The translations under genes were made by a program, and so were the position numbers. Of a DNA stretch of 62,246 bases, positions 53,478-62,227 are shown one piece after another. This DNA comes from Dysgonomonas sp. HGC4 (GTDB taxonomy: Bacteria > Bacteroidota > Bacteroidia > Bacteroidales > Dysgonomonadaceae): assembly GCF_001261715.1 (NCBI RefSeq), contig NZ_CVRU01000058.1, positions 1 through 62,246 of the forward strand, in the 5' to 3' direction. The notes beneath the pieces are model-generated. The model had not been told where the DNA came from, did not search any database, and saw only the letters and a list, made by a program, of their open reading frames with translations. Every line of letters begins with the position of its first letter. Position 1 is the stretch's first letter.

Positions 53478-55097
53478 ATGACTAGTAAGAATGTATTTTT
53501 TGCTGTTTTAATGACTTTGTTCATCTTCACCTCATGTAGCGATTCTAAAGATCCGATAGATGCTATTCCGGCTGGTGCAAATTATGTGGTTTGTGTAGAT
53601 GCTAAAGCATTGGTAACAAAATCGGAATACGATATTTTTGCCAACCCAATGGTTCAACAGGTTATTGGAATGTATAAGGTTACATTGAAAGATGAATCTG
53701 CTGTAAAATTATTGGATAGCTTTCTGAGCGATGCCAATTCTTTAGGAATAAACCTTAAGAACGATTTGTATTTCTATACAGACTATAAAGTTTATGGAGT
53801 TGTAGTAGGTGTGAACAATGCTGAAAAAGTAAAAGAAGCACTGGTGAAATTTTCTTTGGTGCAAGAAGAGGATATTAAGAAAGATGGAGGCGTATATACT
53901 GTTGCCCCTGAATCTCAAACCTGCTTGGCTTGGAACGGTAATAAGCTATTGTTGTTAGTTGACATTGCTTCGGCATACGGTAATGGTAATGAAGCTGGGG
54001 AACCTCTTAATTTAGCTGAACTAGCTAAAGAGCAATTGAAGCAAGGAGCTGATAAGAGTATTAATTCGAATGCAGCTTTTACTGAGTTTTTGAAAAGCAA
54101 AAAAGATATTTCTACTTTCTTTTCAATGAAAGGTCTTGATAAATCTCTACCTGATTTAGCAGGTTTAGCTAAAGCAACAGAAGTGACTATTCCATTTAAG
54201 AAATTTTTGGCTGATATAGATGGTGTGTCTACAGGCATATATACTTCTTTCGAAAAGGGAGAAGTGAAATTTGAGAATAAGTATTTCTATGATAATGCTG
54301 AGGCTGAAAAGAAGTTTAAAGACCTACTGTCTCAGTTGAGTGGTAATATAAAAGGAGATCAATTAAAATACATTTCTAGCGACCCATTATTCTTAGCATC
54401 GGCAAATGTAAAAGGAGAAGGTGCTTATTCGTACTTGGAGAAATTAGGGTTTATCGAACTGTTAACGAAAGAACTTCCTGAGAGTGTAGAGCCTGACGAA
54501 ATCCAAAAGATATTAAAAGATTTGAATGGTGATATAACTCTTGCTATCACATCTAAAACTGCAACTAAAAAGCAAGACGATATTTTTAGCGATATGGGAG
54601 CTCCAACTCCTGAGTTTGTTTTCTTTGCAGATATTTCTAATCCTACGGAGGTGATCGATTTTATTAAGCTGCAATTGGCTGGTGGTGAACTTAAGTATAC
54701 TGAACTATCTCCATCAAACTTTAAGATAAGTAGTAATAATGTAGATGTTTATTGGGGTGCAAATGGTAATACATTCTTCTTCACCAATAATGAGGTTGTG
54801 TATAATAACATGAAGGCTTCGAATCTTGCTAATAACTATTCGGAGATCATCAAAGATAAATCTATCGTGATGTTTGGCGATTTGCAGGTTCTGCAATCTT
54901 ACACGGCAAATAACATTGCGTTCCAATCTTTTGGACCATTCTTAAGTGAGTTTGGTAAATATGAATTTGCAAGTGCAAGTGATCTAACTGGAGTTGGTAA
55001 ACTAGAGTTGGCTACAAAAGACCAAAATAGTTTGGCTGTTATTTGCAAACAACTAGATCAGTTAATCTCCAGCTTTGGAGGACTATTTGTTAGATGA
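53478..55097 (+). CDS. DUF4836 family lipoprotein
   Basis: A 539-residue lipoprotein (lipobox FTSC, Cys at residue 20). The start of the mature chain, IDAIPAGANYVVCVDAKAL, and the repeated pairs of alpha/beta units (LYFYTDYKVYGVVVGVNNAEKVKEAL, FVFFADISNPTEVIDFIKLQL) match DUF4836, an envelope family of unknown function limited to Bacteroidetes. It is the first gene of a three-gene unit with an ABC transporter, whose ATPase starts 1 bp after the stop, so the lipoprotein may work with the transporter. Confidence 0.82.
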   Translation: MTSKNVFFAVLMTLFIFTSCSDSKDPIDAIPAGANYVVCVDAKALVTKSEYDIFANPMVQQVIGMYKVTLKDESAVKLLDSFLSDANSLGINLKNDLYFYTDYKVYGVVVGVNNAEKVKEALVKFSLVQEEDIKKDGGVYTVAPESQTCLAWNGNKLLLLVDIASAYGNGNEAGEPLNLAELAKEQLKQGADKSINSNAAFTEFLKSKKDISTFFSMKGLDKSLPDLAGLAKATEVTIPFKKFLADIDGVSTGIYTSFEKGEVKFENKYFYDNAEAEKKFKDLLSQLSGNIKGDQLKYISSDPLFLASANVKGEGAYSYLEKLGFIELLTKELPESVEPDEIQKILKDLNGDITLAITSKTATKKQDDIFSDMGAPTPEFVFFADISNPTEVIDFIKLQLAGGELKYTELSPSNFKISSNNVDVYWGANGNTFFFTNNEVVYNNMKASNLANNYSEIIKDKSIVMFGDLQVLQSYTANNIAFQSFGPFLSEFGKYEFASASDLTGVGKLELATKDQNSLAVICKQLDQLISSFGGLFVR

Positions 55098-55098
55098 G

Positions 55099-55743
55099 AT
55101 GAATAAAATAACTTTCCGGAATACACTTCCCCTTATTTTTGCTGGCGAAAGAGACTTACAATCGGATATCTGGTTGCAGGATTTTAGTTTGGAAAAAGGC
55201 AACAATTATTTGATAGAAGCCAATTCGGGTACAGGAAAAAGCTCGCTCTGTAGTTATATCTATGGCTACAGAGACGATTATTCGGGAGATATTATATTCA
55301 ACAATGTAAATATCCGCAGATTTAAAGCAAGGCATTGGGATAAAGTGAGGAATACCGAAATAAGTCTCTTATTTCAGGAGCTTTGCCTCTTTCCCGAATT
55401 AACAGCTTTTGAAAATGTGTTATTGAAAAATAATCTGACTCGCTACAAAGAGAACAGACAAATTCATGAGATGTTCGATTTATTGGGAATTGGTAATAAA
55501 AAAGATTCTTTAGTCGAAAAAATGTCGTGGGGGCAGCAACAGCGTGTAGCTCTTATTCGTTGTTTGTGTCAGCCATTTGACTTTTTAGTGCTTGATGAGC
55601 CCATTAGCCACCTTGATGATGAAAATGCTTCTATTGCCGCTGTATTGCTTCAGAGAGAGGCTTCTCAGCAAGGTGCAGGTATTATTGCCACATCTATTGG
55701 AAAAGAACTGCCATTGGAGTACACAAAAACATTTGCTCTATGA
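55099..55743 (+). CDS. ABC transporter ATP-binding protein (LolD/FtsE/MacB type)
   Basis: A 214-residue ATPase. Walker A is ANSGTGKSS (Lys47), the Q-loop is LLFQELCLFPE and Walker B is DFLVLDEPISHLDD (Asp166, Glu167). The ABC signature, normally LSGGQ, reads MSWGQ (142-146), with Trp at the first Gly: an unusual change that may weaken ATP contact. It starts 1 bp after the DUF4836 stop and overlaps the permease by 4 bp, so the three are tightly coupled. An envelope-remodelling or lipoprotein-release role is inferred from the MacB-like partner. Confidence 0.85.
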   Translation: MNKITFRNTLPLIFAGERDLQSDIWLQDFSLEKGNNYLIEANSGTGKSSLCSYIYGYRDDYSGDIIFNNVNIRRFKARHWDKVRNTEISLLFQELCLFPELTAFENVLLKNNLTRYKENRQIHEMFDLLGIGNKKDSLVEKMSWGQQQRVALIRCLCQPFDFLVLDEPISHLDDENASIAAVLLQREASQQGAGIIATSIGKELPLEYTKTFAL

Positions 55744-56921
55744 AACTGATCTGGAAATTATTGCGTGAAAATATAAGTAAATCACAACTGATTGGTTTTT
55801 CTATTACGAGTTTGATCGGGATGAGTATTGTTTTACTGGCATTCCAGTTTTACTTCGATATTAATCCGATTTTCTCAGGTAAGGACAAACTGTTAAAGGA
55901 AGATTATTTAACCATAACTAAAAAGGTCGGGCTATTAAGTGGGCTTTCATCTAAATCGAATGGCTTTAGCCAAAGCGAAATAGATGAGTTGAAGAGTCAG
56001 CCTTTTATAAAACATGTAGGAGCTTTTACTCCTTCTCAATTTAATGTGTTTGGAGGCTTCAATAGTCAAAAGCTGGGTATTGCATTTAATACAGAGATGT
56101 TTTTTGAGTCGGTACCCGATGAGTTTATAGATGTAGTATCTAATAGTTGGAGATTCTCTCCAGTGGATAATACTGTACCTATCATTCTTCCTAAAAATTA
56201 TCTGGATTTGTATAACTTTGGTTTTGCAGGAGCTAGCTCAATGCCGCAGATTTCGGAACAATTGATTGGGTTGATTAATCTGGATATAACTATAACTGCA
56301 AAGAATGGCGAACGTCAGCAAATGAAAGGCCGTATTGTAGGCTTTTCTAACCGACTAAATTCGATACTTGTGCCTGAGCCTTTTATGGAATGGGCAAATC
56401 AGCAATTTGGAGGAGGATCAACGCAACCTTCACGGTTGATTGTTGAGGTGTCTAATATAGCCGATCCTAATCTTTCAGGATACTTTAAAGACCGAGGGTT
56501 CGAGATTAGTGGAGATAATACTACTGCCAGCAGGATTTCTTTTTTTCTAAAGATTATAATAGGGATAGTTATTTCTGTTGGGGTTGTAATCTGTATCTTG
56601 TCTTTCTTTATCTTGATATTGAGTATCTATTTGCTGTTAGAGAAGAACATGAACAAATTGCGTACTCTGCGGTTGATTGGTTATCCAAAATCTGCAGTGG
56701 TAAAGCCTTATGAATGGCTCATTGTTAGTCTCAATCTGATTATTCTGCTTATATCTTTATTGATAACTTTTGTCGCAAGAACAAAATATCAGGAGTTTAT
56801 AGGTAAAATGTTTCCTATAAACGAGGCTACTTTTTCTATATATACAATTCTAATAGGAGTAGGCATATTTCTGTTCCTATCGGTATTAAATATTGCCATT
56901 ATAAGAAAGAAAGTAAAGTAG
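55740..56921 (+). CDS. FtsX/MacB-like ABC transporter permease
   Basis: A 393-residue permease. A membrane helix near the N-terminus (about 17-36) is followed by a large extracytoplasmic domain (about 40-265), then three helices near 270-300, 325-345 and 365-388. This is the FtsX/MacB arrangement of one helix, a periplasmic core and three helices. The ending RRKKVK is basic. It works with the ATPase just upstream (4-bp overlap). Such pairs act as mechanotransmitters rather than true importers; the cargo is unknown. It ends convergent with corA at a shared terminator. Confidence 0.82.
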   Translation: MKLIWKLLRENISKSQLIGFSITSLIGMSIVLLAFQFYFDINPIFSGKDKLLKEDYLTITKKVGLLSGLSSKSNGFSQSEIDELKSQPFIKHVGAFTPSQFNVFGGFNSQKLGIAFNTEMFFESVPDEFIDVVSNSWRFSPVDNTVPIILPKNYLDLYNFGFAGASSMPQISEQLIGLINLDITITAKNGERQQMKGRIVGFSNRLNSILVPEPFMEWANQQFGGGSTQPSRLIVEVSNIADPNLSGYFKDRGFEISGDNTTASRISFFLKIIIGIVISVGVVICILSFFILILSIYLLLEKNMNKLRTLRLIGYPKSAVVKPYEWLIVSLNLIILLISLLITFVARTKYQEFIGKMFPINEATFSIYTILIGVGIFLFLSVLNIAIIRKKVK

Positions 56922-56947
56922 CAATTGTATGTATTGCTTCGAAAATA

Positions 56948-56986
56948 AAAAAGGGCTTTGGTTAAATTTCAACCAAAGCCCTTTTT
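56948..56986. terminator. Shared bidirectional terminator (permease/corA)
   Basis: AAAAAGGGCTTTGGTT pairs perfectly with AACCAAAGCCCTTTTT over a 7-nt loop. It sits between convergent genes and has T-runs on both strands. Confidence 0.92.
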
Positions 56987-57043
56987 CTGTATATATTAGC
57001 GTATATGGGTAGACGCTTTTTCACGCAATTTAATTATAGAGCG

Positions 57044-57988
57044 TTATAGCCACCTTTTTCTCTTGAAGTATACAAGTATACCTCCCGAAGAGGCTAACAT
57101 GAATACAATAGCTACAATATAGCCATATTCCCATTGCAATTCGGGCATGATAGCAAAGTTCATCCCATAGATGCTTGCAATAAGGGTAGGGGGCATAAAG
57201 ATGACCGATATAATGGTAAATATCTTAATGATCTTATTCTGTTCGATATTAACAAACCCGAGGAATGTATCTTGTAAATAGTCAAGTCTGTCGAAACTAA
57301 ATTTGATGTGTTCGAGTAGCGAATTTATATCTTTTACAATGATGGTAAGTTTGCCATGTAGCTCTCTGTTGATTAATTCGCTTTTCAACATACTTGATAC
57401 GGCTCGTTGCTTTTCAATAATATTTTCACGAAGCATCATCGTCTTTTCCTGAAGGTCTTTGATTTCCATCAAAAGCTCTTCATCGGCTTCCTCCATGGTA
57501 AGGGTATTACTTAAGGTGGTAATCTTTTGAGTCATTTCCTCAATCATGTCAGCATCTACTTCAACACGTGTTTCCAACAGGGCAACAAATACATGGTAGC
57601 CTGTAGGATAATTGCGCGGATTGGCTGATATTTTTTTTACAGTCTCCTGAAATGAAGTTAGATCCTCGTCACGTACAGTAATAAGAATATTATTCTTAAG
57701 AATAAATGAAACCAGTTCTTTGTCAAAATTGGGGCGTAAGAAGTTGAAATTGACTACCAGCGAATCGTACGTTTCGATGTATCGGGATGACATCTCGATC
57801 TCGATCATCTCTTCTTCTTCCTGAATATATATTTTCAGATAGTCTTCTAATTCGTTTTCTATTTCTTCATCAACATTGTTTAAGTCTATCCATAAAAAAT
57901 TCTTTATAGGATTAGTCTTTAAAAACTCGATGCTGCGACTTATACGAATTACGTTGTCTTTGTGATAGAACAATCTTACTTCAGACAT
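57044..57988 (-). CDS. corA: CorA family magnesium/cobalt transporter
   Basis: A 314-residue Mg2+ channel. A long cytosolic helical funnel (1-245) is followed by two C-terminal helices; the first ends with the GMN selectivity motif (IYGMNFAIMPELQW) that caps the pore. The last residues KRKRWL are basic and cytosolic. Lengths and motif match CorA and the motif is intact. It lies 48 bp upstream of rsmA on the same strand and probably shares its transcript. Confidence 0.95.
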   Translation of the reverse strand: MSEVRLFYHKDNVIRISRSIEFLKTNPIKNFLWIDLNNVDEEIENELEDYLKIYIQEEEEMIEIEMSSRYIETYDSLVVNFNFLRPNFDKELVSFILKNNILITVRDEDLTSFQETVKKISANPRNYPTGYHVFVALLETRVEVDADMIEEMTQKITTLSNTLTMEEADEELLMEIKDLQEKTMMLRENIIEKQRAVSSMLKSELINRELHGKLTIIVKDINSLLEHIKFSFDRLDYLQDTFLGFVNIEQNKIIKIFTIISVIFMPPTLIASIYGMNFAIMPELQWEYGYIVAIVFMLASSGGILVYFKRKRWL

Positions 57989-58023
57989 AATAAGTATTTA
58001 GTTATGAGTTACTGGTTACAAGT

Positions 58024-58038
58024 AAGGTCACAGACCTT
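58024..58038. repeat. Dispersed palindrome copy P, at the rsmA stop codon
   Basis: AAGGTCACAGACCTT, one mismatched pair next to the centre. It overlaps the TAA stop of rsmA (58037-58039), between rsmA and corA. Confidence 0.85.
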
Positions 58039-58852
58039 ATTCTTTTCGCTGGATGCCTGCGTCTTCTGCACCTTGTGGCATGTGTTCTCGTGTGAGATTC
58101 GTCAAATATACAAACTCCTCTACTGACAATTGTTCGGGACGTTTATCAAAAATAGGATCAGCATATATATTGTTATCTTTACCCAACAGCGGTTTCATCG
58201 AATTACGCAATGTTTTGCGACGTTGGTTGAAAGATGTTTTAATAACGGTTTTGAATAATTTTTCATCACAGCCTAAACTTTCGCGGTTATTACGCACCAG
58301 TCGTATTACGGCGGATTTGACACGGGGAGGCGGATCGAATACGACTTCACTCACCGTGAATAGGTATTCAATATCATACCATGCTTGAAGAAGTACACTT
58401 AGTATTCCATATGCCTTTTTTCCAGGTTTAGATGCAATACGTTCGGCAACTTCTTTTTGAAGCATACCCGAACAGCAGGGGATGTGTTCTTTATAATCGA
58501 GTACCTTGAAGAATATCTGAGACGAAATATTATAAGGGTAGTTACCTATAATACAAAATTGATCGGGATAAATATCAGTAGGATTCAATTGAAGAAAATC
58601 TCCTTCAATAATATGATCTTTAAGTGTAGGAAAATGTTCGTTTAGATAAGGAACCGACTCTCTGTCGATCTCAATAACTGTAAGATCTCGGTTTTTTTCG
58701 AGTAAGTATTGGGTGAGAACACCCATCCCCGGACCAACTTCTATAATGGGAGTATCCGGAAAATTATCTAACGTATCGGCTATTTGCTTTGCTATTTGCA
58801 AATCCTTCAAAAAGTGTTGTCCTAGAAATTTTTTTGCTCTTACATCTCCCAT
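58037..58852 (-). CDS. rsmA: 16S rRNA dimethyladenosine transferase
   Basis: A 271-residue methyltransferase (KsgA) that adds four methyl groups to two adjacent adenines near the 3' end of 16S rRNA, a late check in 30S assembly. Motif I is [15 protein letters not shown] and the catalytic NLPY-type block is [12 protein letters not shown]. The C-terminal helical domain ends in the basic GIQRKE. The start is just inside [13 protein letters not shown], the usual beginning. Palindrome copies P and Q bracket the gene. Confidence 0.95.
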   Translation of the reverse strand: MGDVRAKKFLGQHFLKDLQIAKQIADTLDNFPDTPIIEVGPGMGVLTQYLLEKNRDLTVIEIDRESVPYLNEHFPTLKDHIIEGDFLQLNPTDIYPDQFCIIGNYPYNISSQIFFKVLDYKEHIPCCSGMLQKEVAERIASKPGKKAYGILSVLLQAWYDIEYLFTVSEVVFDPPPRVKSAVIRLVRNNRESLGCDEKLFKTVIKTSFNQRRKTLRNSMKPLLGKDNNIYADPIFDKRPEQLSVEEFVYLTNLTREHMPQGAEDAGIQRKE

Positions 58853-58862
58853 CTATATCCTT

Positions 58863-58877
58863 AAAGTTTCCGACCTA
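58863..58877. repeat. Dispersed palindrome copy Q (degenerate), upstream of rsmA
   Basis: AAAGTTTCCGACCTA, a degenerate copy recognised with the help of its site, 10 bp before the rsmA start codon. Confidence 0.45.
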
Positions 58878-58968
58878 TTTATTGCTTTAGTTGTTGTAGC
58901 AACCAGAGCATGTTAATATTAAAAAATACAGCAACAAATATTTTACTTTACATATTATTAATATATCC

Positions 58969-58976
58969 TTATATTT
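58969..58976 (+). promoter_or_regulatory. -7 promoter box for the flippase-like gene
   Basis: TATATTTG matches TAnnTTTG; TTTA at 58946-58949 is a weak -33 candidate. The leader would be about 75 nt. Confidence 0.5.
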
Positions 58977-59052
58977 GCAACGAACAAAGTTAATGAATTT
59001 ATCATTGGAATACTCATCAATGCCATTCATTTCCACCGAATAAGTAAACATA

Positions 59053-60066
59053 ATGGATATTAATCAAACCGAAGAACCTCAGAAAGAAGGGTCAGTAATA
59101 AGTAAATTTCTGAAAGTACTTATCCCGTTAGCCTTGGGGGTAGTTGTGTTATGGCTTTTGTACCGTGATACCGATTTTGGTAAAATGTGGATCACAATCA
59201 AAGATGCCAACTTTGCTATACTGCTGTTCTCTCTGATTTTTGGAGCACTGGGTAATGTTATCCGTGGTCTCAGATGGAAGCTTTTGATAGAGCCACTTGG
59301 ATACAATCCTCCTGCGTCGAGTTTAATATATGCCGTATTGGGTAGTTATGCTGTAAATATTGCAATCCCTCGTGGAGGAGAAGTGTGGAGATGTGCCGTA
59401 GTTGCTAAGGATGAGAAGATTCCTTTTGCTAAACTTTTTGGTACTATGATTCTTGATAGGGTTAGCGATACGGTTACCGTAGCCTGCATTATTTTATTGG
59501 CTTGCTGCTTTAATGTTGAGTTCTTTCTTTCTTATATAAAAGAGAATGCTGCTTTATCTAATTCTCTTACTAATATTTTTTCATCAGGCTGGATGATCGG
59601 TGGAGTAATTGCTGCAATTGTTTTGGTTGTTGTAATTTATAAGTTATTTAAAAATACAACTCCTATAATAAAGCTTACCAATCTTTTTAAAGGACTGGGT
59701 CGCGATATGCAGACCGTATTCAAAATGAAGAGAAAGGGACGCTTTTTGCTATATACAATTGGTATCTGGTTCTCCTATTTTTTATATTTTTATATAACAT
59801 TCTATGCTTTTGACTTCACTAAAGATTTAGGGCTTACTGCTGGTCTGATAGCTTTTGCTTTGAGCAGCTTAAGTATGGCTATCCCAACCAATGGAGGAAT
59901 GGGTGTTTGGCATGCTGCAGTAGTACTATCGTTGGGCTTGTATGGTGTAACTAAAGATTCGGGAGAAGCATTTGCATTTGCCGTATTTGCTATACAATCG
60001 TTGTGGATTGTGTTGTGTGGATTATTCAGCATGGGAGCATTGACCATTAAAAATAGAAATAAATAA
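59053..60066 (+). CDS. Lysylphosphatidylglycerol synthase/UPF0104-type membrane protein
   Basis: A 337-residue protein with about eight membrane helices and the UPF0104/LPG_synthase_TM pattern: FGALGNVIRGLRWKLLIEPL, AVNIAIPRGGEVWRCAVVAK and a late SSLSMAIPTNGGMGVWHAAV. Related domains in MprF flip aminoacylated lipids, but this protein lacks the cytosolic synthetase half, so at most the flippase function is implied. Such stand-alone forms are common in Bacteroidetes and of unknown cargo. It has its own promoter. Confidence 0.83.
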   Translation: MDINQTEEPQKEGSVISKFLKVLIPLALGVVVLWLLYRDTDFGKMWITIKDANFAILLFSLIFGALGNVIRGLRWKLLIEPLGYNPPASSLIYAVLGSYAVNIAIPRGGEVWRCAVVAKDEKIPFAKLFGTMILDRVSDTVTVACIILLACCFNVEFFLSYIKENAALSNSLTNIFSSGWMIGGVIAAIVLVVVIYKLFKNTTPIIKLTNLFKGLGRDMQTVFKMKRKGRFLLYTIGIWFSYFLYFYITFYAFDFTKDLGLTAGLIAFALSSLSMAIPTNGGMGVWHAAVVLSLGLYGVTKDSGEAFAFAVFAIQSLWIVLCGLFSMGALTIKNRNK

Positions 60067-60076
60067 TCTGCTGAAA

Positions 60077-60084
60077 TATCTTTG
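60077..60084 (+). promoter_or_regulatory. -7 promoter box for the small exported protein
   Basis: TATCTTTG matches TAnnTTTG; no -33 element seen. Leader about 70 nt; it probably also drives pepD. Confidence 0.45.
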
Positions 60085-60157
60085 TAAATAGTCTCGTTAA
60101 TTATTCCTTGTAATGTCTATTTTATGAGTACCTTTAATTCTTAAAAATAGACATATA

Positions 60158-60694
60158 ATGAAAAGAGTATTATTTATAATCCTAAGCTTAGGATTTGTTT
60201 TATCTTCATACACACAACCTATTGAAGGTAAAAGTATCAGTTCAAATACAACTAAAGAAGAGCAAGGTAACGACAATCAAATATTGGTAGATGATGATTT
60301 TATTCAGGCTTGGGAACAGAGCAGTCTCGATAAACAGTTTGCTGATAAAGATTTATATAAACTCGAAGCTTTTACCCGATTGAAAGGCGGAGAAGATCAA
60401 TTCTCATATTATATTCTCAAAGAGCTAAGCTGGGGAGATTCATTCAAGTCGTATCTGATATACGAAGAGTACGAATCGGAAAATGCTATCTGGTTGGCTA
60501 ATTATACAAAAGATCATACCCTTATTGATGCGGTTGAAGTGTACTATGACAATGCAGAAGGTGCTTGGTCAACTACTTCTATCATTAATCTTAAGGAGCA
60601 TTCGCTAGAACTTACCAAGTATGATGCTTATGCAGATCCTGATAAAACTCTACAGAGAGTTAAAATTACATCCAACGGAAAAATTGAAAAATAA
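60158..60694 (+). CDS. Small exported protein of unknown function
   Basis: A 178-residue protein with a signal peptide (about 20 residues, SSYTQ), a short Ser/Thr/Asn-rich linker and a compact alpha/beta region of about 120 residues (KDLYKLEAFTRLKGGEDQFSYYILKEL, KSYLIYEEYESENAIWLAN). I recognise no family. The gene is 12 bp upstream of pepD on the same strand, so the two are co-transcribed, though a peptidase link is not otherwise suggested. Confidence 0.65.
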   Translation: MKRVLFIILSLGFVLSSYTQPIEGKSISSNTTKEEQGNDNQILVDDDFIQAWEQSSLDKQFADKDLYKLEAFTRLKGGEDQFSYYILKELSWGDSFKSYLIYEEYESENAIWLANYTKDHTLIDAVEVYYDNAEGAWSTTSIINLKEHSLELTKYDAYADPDKTLQRVKITSNGKIEK

Positions 60695-60706
60695 AATACA
60701 ATTATT

Positions 60707-62161
60707 ATGGCAAAAGAAATATTAAACCTGAAACCAGAAAGTGTTTGGAAACATTTTTATGAGTTGACTCAGATACCTCGTCCAACAGGACATACAAAGG
60801 CTGTAGAGAAATATGTAGTTGATTTTGCAAAATCGCTCAATATAGATGTTAAGCAAGATAAAGTAGGTAATGTACTTGTTACAAAACCAGCTTCGAAAGG
60901 TATGGAGAATGCTCCTACTGTAATTTTGCAAGCACACTTAGATATGGTTCCTCAAAAGAATTCGGATGTAAAACACGATTTTCTGAAAGATCCGATTGAT
61001 GCATATATTGCAGGAGATAAGGTGAAAGCCCGTTCTACCACTTTAGGTGCAGACAATGGTATAGGAGCTGCTGCTATTTTAGCCATCCTAGAGGACAGTA
61101 GCCTTAAGCATGGAAAGATAGAAGGACTATTTACGATTGACGAAGAAGAAGGCATGGTAGGTGCTTTTGGTCTTGAATCGGGATTCTTAACAGGTAGTAT
61201 TCTATTGAATCTGGATACAGAAGAAGAAGGAGAGCTTTGTGTAGGTTGTGCAGGAGGTATTGACGAAAACGTATCTTGGCAATTTAAAGAAGTAGAAGTT
61301 CCTGCAGGTGATGTTGCTTTGAAAATAAACCTTACTGGACTTAGAGGTGGACACTCGGGTGGAGAAATACATCTAGGTCGTGGTAATGCTAATAAGTTGA
61401 TGTTCCGTTTCCTTAAACAAGCAGTAGCTGAAGTAGAAGCTCGTTTATCGTTCATTGATGGAGGTTCGCTTCGCAATGCAATACCTAGAGAAGCATTTGC
61501 AATAGTAACAGTTCCTGCTGAAAATGTAGATGATTTGTTAGACTTAGTAGATGAATATCAAGAAATCTACAGCGAAGAGTATAGAAGTATTGAGAACAAC
61601 TTATCTCTTAAAGCTGAGAAAACCGATTTGCCAAAATCGTTGATTCCTGAAGAAATTCAAGATGATTTGATTAATGCTGTTGAAGCATGTCCTAATGGAG
61701 TTATCAGTATGTTGCAGGATTTTCCGGGTATTGTAGAATCATCTACAAACATTGCTTCTGTAAAATCGACTGAAGGATTGGTAGAGATAAAATTCCTTAC
61801 ACGTAGTTCTTCTGAAACAAAAAAATATGCCCTTGATTCAAGTATTAATAGTTTATTCTCTTTGGCAGATGCCAAAGTTGAGGCTGTAAATGCTTATCCG
61901 GGTTGGCAACCAAATGCAAATTCTGCCGCTTTGGAGGTAATGAAGGATATATATATCAGAAAATTTGGTAAAGATCCTGTTGTACAAGTTGTACACGCAG
62001 GTTTGGAATGTGGTATCATTCTAGATAGTACTCCAGGCTTAGATATAGTATCTTTTGGCCCAACTATTATGAATCCCCATTCACCAGATGAGTTTGTAGA
62101 AATAGATACTGTAGAAAGATTCTATGATTATCTGATAACTATTCTTGAAGAATTGAAATAA
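60707..62161 (+). CDS. pepD: Aminoacyl-histidine dipeptidase
   Basis: A 484-residue M20 zinc peptidase that splits Xaa-His and other dipeptides, used by Bacteroidales that feed on peptides. Metal-site blocks are LQAHLDMVP (His and Asp), LGADNGIGAA (Asp) and FTIDEEEGMVGAFG (Glu-Glu pair), and the tail has AGLECGIIL and FGPTIMNPHSPDEF (His). The lid domain (about 195-380) opens with LRGGHSGGEIHLGRGNANK. No signal peptide, so cytosolic. It is followed by a terminator. Confidence 0.95.
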   Translation: MAKEILNLKPESVWKHFYELTQIPRPTGHTKAVEKYVVDFAKSLNIDVKQDKVGNVLVTKPASKGMENAPTVILQAHLDMVPQKNSDVKHDFLKDPIDAYIAGDKVKARSTTLGADNGIGAAAILAILEDSSLKHGKIEGLFTIDEEEGMVGAFGLESGFLTGSILLNLDTEEEGELCVGCAGGIDENVSWQFKEVEVPAGDVALKINLTGLRGGHSGGEIHLGRGNANKLMFRFLKQAVAEVEARLSFIDGGSLRNAIPREAFAIVTVPAENVDDLLDLVDEYQEIYSEEYRSIENNLSLKAEKTDLPKSLIPEEIQDDLINAVEACPNGVISMLQDFPGIVESSTNIASVKSTEGLVEIKFLTRSSSETKKYALDSSINSLFSLADAKVEAVNAYPGWQPNANSAALEVMKDIYIRKFGKDPVVQVVHAGLECGIILDSTPGLDIVSFGPTIMNPHSPDEFVEIDTVERFYDYLITILEELK

Positions 62162-62187
62162 AGTTCCATTAAAAGAACTGAAAGCTT

Positions 62188-62227
62188 AATATCCGTGAAG
62201 AAATATTTTTTTACGGATATTTTTTTG
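62188..62227 (+). terminator. Intrinsic terminator after pepD
   Basis: AATATCCGT pairs with ACGGATATT over a 16-nt loop, followed by TTTTTT. It begins 26 bp after the stop codon. Confidence 0.85.

Noticed and set aside
60952-61476. Long open frame on the minus strand inside pepD
   Set aside because: It is the reverse shadow of a well-matched M20 peptidase and has no family likeness or start signals.
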